Shown here: piece by piece, positions 58,741-64,000 of the stretch
How positions within the stretch are numbered: position 1 is the first letter of the stretch
How the letters are laid out: each line of letters opens with the position of its first letter
Origin: Thioalkalivibrio versutus
GTDB taxonomy: Bacteria > Pseudomonadota > Gammaproteobacteria > Ectothiorhodospirales > Ectothiorhodospiraceae
DNA length: 64,000 bases
Assembly (NCBI RefSeq): GCF_001999325.1
Contig: NZ_MVAR01000014.1
Location: forward strand, 23,526-87,525
Direction of reading: 5' to 3'
The notes under the pieces: generated by a model
The model's database searches: none
The model's input: only the letters and a program-made list of their open reading frames with translations
What the model was told of the DNA's origin: nothing
Program-made: the position numbers and the translations under genes

Positions 58741-60222
<1,482 letters not shown>

Positions 60223-60669
60223 TCAGCCCTGCAGGGCGGCGCGGACCTTCTGGCTCACCTGGCCCATGTCCGCACGCCCGAAGACCCGGGGTTTCAGGAC
60301 CCCCATTACGCGACCCATATCACCCGGGGCACTGGCTCCGGTCTCGGCAATCGCCTCGCTCACCAACTGGTCCAGCGCGGCGGCGTCCAGCGGCTCGGGC
60401 ATGTATTCCTCGATGATGACGACCTCGGCGGCCTCGCGCTCGGCGAGGTCTTCGCGACCGCCCTTCTGATACTGATCGATGGAATCACGCCGCTGCTTGA
60501 GCATGCGATTGAGGATCGCCAGCACGGTGTCGTCGTCGGCCTCGCGCCGCTCGTCCACCTCGAACTGCGATACCTCGGCCTGAATCATGCGCAATGCAGC
60601 CAGGCGGTCCTTGGCCCGGGCCCGCATGGCCTGCTTGACGTCATCCTGCAACCGGGCCTTGAGCGACAT
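60223..60669 (-). CDS. GatB/YqeY domain protein
   Basis: The 148-residue YqeY-family protein resembles the tRNA-binding tail of GatB. Typical are LKARLQDDVKQAMRARAKDRLAALRMIQ at the N-terminus, the Glu/Arg-rich middle, and VMGVLKPRVFGRADMGQVSQKVRAAL at the end. Its role is not firmly known. It follows rpsU, as often seen, but dnaG and rpoD, which frequently come next, are not here. Confidence 0.93.
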   Translation of the reverse strand: MSLKARLQDDVKQAMRARAKDRLAALRMIQAEVSQFEVDERREADDDTVLAILNRMLKQRRDSIDQYQKGGREDLAEREAAEVVIIEEYMPEPLDAAALDQLVSEAIAETGASAPGDMGRVMGVLKPRVFGRADMGQVSQKVRAALQG

Positions 60670-60708
60670 CTTTGGGTCCTCGGGTCCGGGCAGCCACCCG
60701 GACGGGGT

Positions 60709-60924
60709 TCAGTACAAACGCACCCGACGAGTCATGTCGCGGGAATTCTTCTTCAGCTGACGCTTCACCGCGGCAGCGGCCTTGCGCTTGCGCTCGGTGG
60801 TCGGCTTCTCGTAGTACTCACGGCGGCGGACTTCCGCGACCACGCCGGCTTTCTCGCAGGTGCGCTTGAAACGGCGCAGGGCGACCTCGAAGGGCTCGTT
60901 CTCACGAATTCGTACGTGCGGCAT
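60709..60924 (-). CDS. rpsU: 30S ribosomal protein S21
   Basis: The 71-residue basic protein matches S21 throughout: [20 protein letters not shown], then [17 protein letters not shown] and a final RVRLY. S21 helps mRNA start-region pairing on the small subunit. It precedes yqeY by 39 bases and is divergent from aroB; the 192-base gap must hold both promoters. Confidence 0.98.
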   Translation of the reverse strand: MPHVRIRENEPFEVALRRFKRTCEKAGVVAEVRRREYYEKPTTERKRKAAAAVKRQLKKNSRDMTRRVRLY

Positions 60925-61116
60925 ACAATCTCCGAAACGGATGCAGGATCATCTCGATCAAAAATAACAAAACCGGCCGCCAAACACTCCGGGCGACCAT
61001 GCAGAACTCCCTATGGTAATCCAACCGGCGCCAATTGCAAAAGTCCGTGAAGCGATCCGCACCATGCGGAATGCCCGGCTTACGCCGCCGTCGGCCCGCA
61101 CGCTATGATGACGGGC

Positions 61117-62214
61117 ATGGAAAGTCTCAACGTAGAACTGGGCGAACGCGGCTACCCGATCCACATCGGGCCGGGCATGCTGGGCGAACCGGAGCGGCTC
61201 CGGCCGGCGCTGCACGGCCGGCGCGTCGCCGTGGTGACCAACACCACGGTCGGGCCGCTGTATGGCGACGCCCTGCGCCGGAACCTCGCCGCCTGCGACA
61301 TCAGCAGCGACCCGCTATGGATCGAACTGCCCGACGGCGAACAGCACAAGACCCTCGCGACGGTAGAGACCATCCTGACCCGGCTGCTGGAGGCGCGCCT
61401 GGATCGCGGCAGCCGCATCGTCGCCCTGGGCGGCGGGGTGGTCGGTGATATCGCCGGGTTTGCCGCCGCGATCTACCAGCGCGGTATCGACTTCGTTCAG
61501 GTCCCAACCACCCTGCTCGCCCAAGTCGACTCCTCGGTTGGCGGCAAGACCGGTGTCAATCACCCGCTGGGCAAGAACATGATCGGCGCCTTTCATCAAC
61601 CCCGCGCCGTCGTCATCGACACCGACACGCTGAAGACCCTGCCCCAGCGCGAGCTACAGGCGGGCCTGGCCGAGGTGATCAAGTACGGCCTGATCCGCGA
61701 CGCCGAATTCTTCGCCTGGCTGGAGGAACACATCGACGCCCTGCGCGCACTGGAACCCGAACCGCTGGCCTACGCCATCCGTCGCTCCTGCGCCTGCAAG
61801 GCCGAGATCGTCGCCGCCGACGAGCGCGAGGGCGGCATTCGCGCCCTGCTCAACCTGGGCCACACCTTCGGCCACGCGATCGAGGCCGGCATGGGCTACG
61901 GCGCCTGGCTGCACGGCGAGGCCGTGGGCACCGGGATGGCCATGGCCGCACGCATGTCCGAACGCATGGGCTGGCTGGATACCGCTGGTCGCGAACGCGC
62001 CGAGGCCCTGATCCAGCGCGCCGGCCTGGCCCTGGAACCGCCGGGGGCGGTGACCCCGGACCGCTTCCGCGAGCTGATGGCGATCGACAAGAAGGTGGCC
62101 AGCGGCCGCCTGCGCCTGGTACTGCTGCGCGGCATTGGCGAAGCCGTCCTCACCGACGCGTTCGATCAGGACGCCCTGGACGACACCCTGCACGAGCATG
62201 CCCGTGTCGCCTGA
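61117..62214 (+). CDS. aroB: 3-dehydroquinate synthase
   Basis: The 365-residue enzyme converts DAHP to 3-dehydroquinate using NAD and a metal. [20 protein letters not shown] matches the start of E. coli AroB, which chooses ATG 61117 over those at 61105 and 61108. [40 protein letters not shown] and the metal-binding [11 protein letters not shown] plus LHGEAV follow. The ATG has no clear ribosome binding site. A TATGAT at 61104–61109 lies just ahead, allowing a leaderless transcript as one possibility. aroK, its usual neighbour, is about 12 kb away. Confidence 0.95.
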   Translation: MESLNVELGERGYPIHIGPGMLGEPERLRPALHGRRVAVVTNTTVGPLYGDALRRNLAACDISSDPLWIELPDGEQHKTLATVETILTRLLEARLDRGSRIVALGGGVVGDIAGFAAAIYQRGIDFVQVPTTLLAQVDSSVGGKTGVNHPLGKNMIGAFHQPRAVVIDTDTLKTLPQRELQAGLAEVIKYGLIRDAEFFAWLEEHIDALRALEPEPLAYAIRRSCACKAEIVAADEREGGIRALLNLGHTFGHAIEAGMGYGAWLHGEAVGTGMAMAARMSERMGWLDTAGRERAEALIQRAGLALEPPGAVTPDRFRELMAIDKKVASGRLRLVLLRGIGEAVLTDAFDQDALDDTLHEHARVA

Positions 62215-62218
62215 AAGC

Positions 62219-63388
62219 ATGGCCACCCCCAGCGCGGCCGCACCGGGCCTGGCGCCCTACGCCTGCGACCCCGCACGTTCGCGCGGCCGCGCCCAGGCCG
62301 AGGCCGCGCCGCGTCACCGCAGCGATTTCCAGCGCGACCGCGACCGCATCGTGCATTCCAGCGCCTTTCGCCGGCTGGAGTACAAGACCCAGGTCTTCAT
62401 CAGCCACGAGGGCGACCTGTTCCGCAACCGCCTGACCCATTCGCTGGAGGTCGCGCAGATCGGGCGCTCCATCGCGCGCGCCCTGCAACTGAACGAAGAC
62501 CTGACCGAGGCCGTCGCGCTGGCGCACGATCTCGGCCACACCCCCTTCGGGCATGCCGGACAGCACGCGCTGAATGCCTGCATGCGCGAGCACGGCGGCT
62601 TCGAGCACAATCTGCAGTCGCTGCGCATCGTCGACCTGCTGGAGCGCCACTACGCCGACTTCGACGGCCTCAACCTCACCTACGAGACCCGCGAGGGCAT
62701 CCTCAAGCACTGCGCACCCGAGAAGGCCCGCCAGCTGGGCGAGATCGGGGTGCGCTTCCTGCAGAAGGAACAGCCGAGCCTCGAGGCTCAGCTCGCGAAC
62801 GTCGCCGACGAAATCGCCTACAACAATCACGACGTCGATGACGGCCTGCGCTCCGGGCTGCTCACCATGGACCGCCTCGCCGAGGTCACCCTGTTCCGCG
62901 ACTGCCGCGAGACGGTCCAGGCCCGGTACCCGAACCTGGACCCCCGTCGCATCCAGCACGAGACCGTCCGGCGCATGATCGACGCCCTGGTCGGCGACCT
63001 GATCGAGACCAGCCAGGCCGCGATCGACCACCAGCGCCCGCAAACCCCCGACGACGTGCGCCGCGCCGGCGAGGCACTGATCCGCTTCAGCCCGCAGATG
63101 GCGGAGCAGGCGCGCGAGCTCAAGGGCTTCCTGCGCGAAAACCTCTACCACCACCACCAGGTCCACGGGGTAATGCACAAGGCCCGCCAGCTGATCCACG
63201 ATCTGTTTGCCGCGTTCGAGTCGGAGCCACGCCTGATGCCCGAGCACTACCAGCGGCATGCCGACGAGATGGCCACCCACGACGCGCACGGGCCGCAACG
63301 CGCCATCGCCGACTACATCGCCGGCATGACCGACCGCCACGCCATCCGTGAACACCACCGCCTGTTCGACCTGGGCACGCTGACCTGA
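62219..63388 (+). CDS. dgt: deoxyguanosinetriphosphate triphosphohydrolase-like protein
   Basis: The 389-residue HD-domain dNTPase has [32 protein letters not shown] (metal His), [14 protein letters not shown] (the HD pair) and [14 protein letters not shown] (late Asp). It is of the shorter Dgt group 2, which hydrolyses dNTPs to nucleosides and triphosphate. A start at 62198 overlapping aroB is also possible. Its placement between aroB and a DamX-type gene is, as far as I recall, common in Chromatiales. Confidence 0.92.
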   Translation: MATPSAAAPGLAPYACDPARSRGRAQAEAAPRHRSDFQRDRDRIVHSSAFRRLEYKTQVFISHEGDLFRNRLTHSLEVAQIGRSIARALQLNEDLTEAVALAHDLGHTPFGHAGQHALNACMREHGGFEHNLQSLRIVDLLERHYADFDGLNLTYETREGILKHCAPEKARQLGEIGVRFLQKEQPSLEAQLANVADEIAYNNHDVDDGLRSGLLTMDRLAEVTLFRDCRETVQARYPNLDPRRIQHETVRRMIDALVGDLIETSQAAIDHQRPQTPDDVRRAGEALIRFSPQMAEQARELKGFLRENLYHHHQVHGVMHKARQLIHDLFAAFESEPRLMPEHYQRHADEMATHDAHGPQRAIADYIAGMTDRHAIREHHRLFDLGTLT

Positions 63389-63399
63389 AAAGGAATTCG

Positions 63400-64000
63400 A
63401 TGGCGCTTTCCGAACAATGCCTGGAACACCTCGGCCTGCACGCGCCGCCGTTTGACGACGCGCCCGACGAGACCTTCATCTACAGCGACCCGCTGCTAGA
63501 TGGCCTGCTCGAGTCCGCGCGGGCTGCCCTGAACGGCCCCGGCGCAGTCGTGCTGATGACCGGCGAGAACGGTTCCGGCCGCAGCCTCCAGCTGATGCGA
63601 CTGCTGGCGATGCTGCCCGACCCGTTCGAGCTGATCGCCTTCCGTGCGCGCATCAACACCCAGTTCGAGTCGGTGGACAACACCATCCGCAATTACCTGC
63701 GCTCGCAGAACGCGGACGACCCCGATCGCCCTCTGACCGAACTCCTCGGCGACCGCGTCGCCGAAGGCGTCGACCCGGTTATCGCGATGGATGACGCGCA
63801 CCTGGTCGGCACCGACATCGTCAACAACCTGATGCGCATGCGCAGCGAGATCCTTGCCAGGCAGGGCCGCGCCCCGCGCATCATCCTGGTCGGTTCCAGT
63901 GGGCTACTGCGCCGCCGCCTTTACCTGCCCGACCCCTCCGACGAGGACCAGGTCACTCGCGTCAGCCTGCGCGCGTTCAACCTGGAGCAGACCGCGGCCT
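63400..64000 (+). CDS. DamX-type AAA ATPase, N-terminal part (cut by window end)
   Basis: The first 200 residues of a protein that runs out of the window. It resembles the ATPase domain encoded in the aroKB–damX region: LGLHAPPFDDAPDETFIYSD at the N-terminus, then a P-loop-like MTGENGSGRSLQLMRLL (about 52), and a Walker-B-like PVIAMDDAHLVG (about 126). The expected Lys of Walker A is Arg here (GSGRS), so ATP binding may be altered. AAAAGGAA precedes the ATG. A SPOR domain would be expected beyond the edge but cannot be seen. Confidence 0.82.
   Translation, partial: MALSEQCLEHLGLHAPPFDDAPDETFIYSDPLLDGLLESARAALNGPGAVVLMTGENGSGRSLQLMRLLAMLPDPFELIAFRARINTQFESVDNTIRNYLRSQNADDPDRPLTELLGDRVAEGVDPVIAMDDAHLVGTDIVNNLMRMRSEILARQGRAPRIILVGSSGLLRRRLYLPDPSDEDQVTRVSLRAFNLEQTAA

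Overview
The window is high-GC, densely coded DNA from a gammaproteobacterium. Several gene orders (mla–murA–his, kds–lpt–rpoN–hpf–ptsN–rapZ, pilMNOPQ–aroK) match those known from Pseudomonas and Chromatiales. A thiosulfate dehydrogenase pair (tsdBA), an hprK-containing regulatory PTS and the general gene content suggest a sulfur-oxidising member of the Ectothiorhodospiraceae, of Thioalkalivibrio type. That placement is inference; no rRNA or tRNA gene was seen to confirm it.

Layout. 1–2.0 kb: a Nif3-like protein and a DegS/AlgW-type membrane-anchored protease, divergent. 2.0–7.2 kb: a minus-strand copper-resistance cluster (His-rich CopL-like protein, TolC/CusC-like lipoprotein with a very long Glu-Gly-His repeat tail, multicopper oxidase CopA, CopC, CopD). 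7.3–9.8 kb: aminopeptidase N with an apparent in-frame N-terminal deletion. 10.2–11.8 kb: tatD and an SDR oxidoreductase. 11.9–13.6 kb: tsdBA with a clear terminator and a perfect FNR-type box upstream, facing gcvR. 14.5–17.2 kb: a two-gene RimK-like ATP-grasp plus GNAT/C39-peptidase fusion module. 17.3–20.4 kb: a haloacid dehalogenase, an antitoxin with a toxin remnant, bolA, a phosphodiesterase and a small hypothetical gene. 20.4–25 kb: a full-length Lhr helicase.

25.4–34.0 kb, minus strand: hisC, hisD, a DAHP synthase, hisG, murA and mlaBCDEF. A 287-bp MITE-like foldback element lies directly in front of mlaF. 34.4–37.2 kb: a hypothetical gene, an LLM-class oxidoreductase and an epimerase-like gene. 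37.2–46.7 kb, plus strand: a long operon-like run, yrbG-like antiporter, kdsD, kdsC, lptC, lptA, lptB, rpoN, hpf, ptsN, hprK, rapZ, EIIA-Man-like and HPr. It couples LPS precursor synthesis and LPS transport to sigma-54 and nitrogen-PTS regulation, but no Enzyme I gene follows. 46.7–48.6 kb: a ketohexokinase-like PfkB kinase and two tandem NTF2-like genes.

48.9–54.5 kb, minus strand: pilMNOPQ (type IV pilus alignment complex and secretin) followed by aroK, with a terminator between pilQ and aroK. 54.6–57.6 kb: penicillin-binding protein 1A and a conserved hypothetical. 57.7–60.9 kb, minus strand: hemE, gltD, yqeY and rpsU. 61.1–64.0 kb: aroB, dgt and the start of a DamX-type ATPase cut by the window end.

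The more unusual items are the 13-unit EGH tail, the foldback element before mlaF, the shortened PepN, the FNR box at tsdBA/gcvR, the ATP-grasp/GNAT-C39 module, the GC dip at the 3' end of pilQ and the relics of a toxin–antitoxin pair. I found no CRISPR array, prophage, complete insertion sequence or RNA gene.
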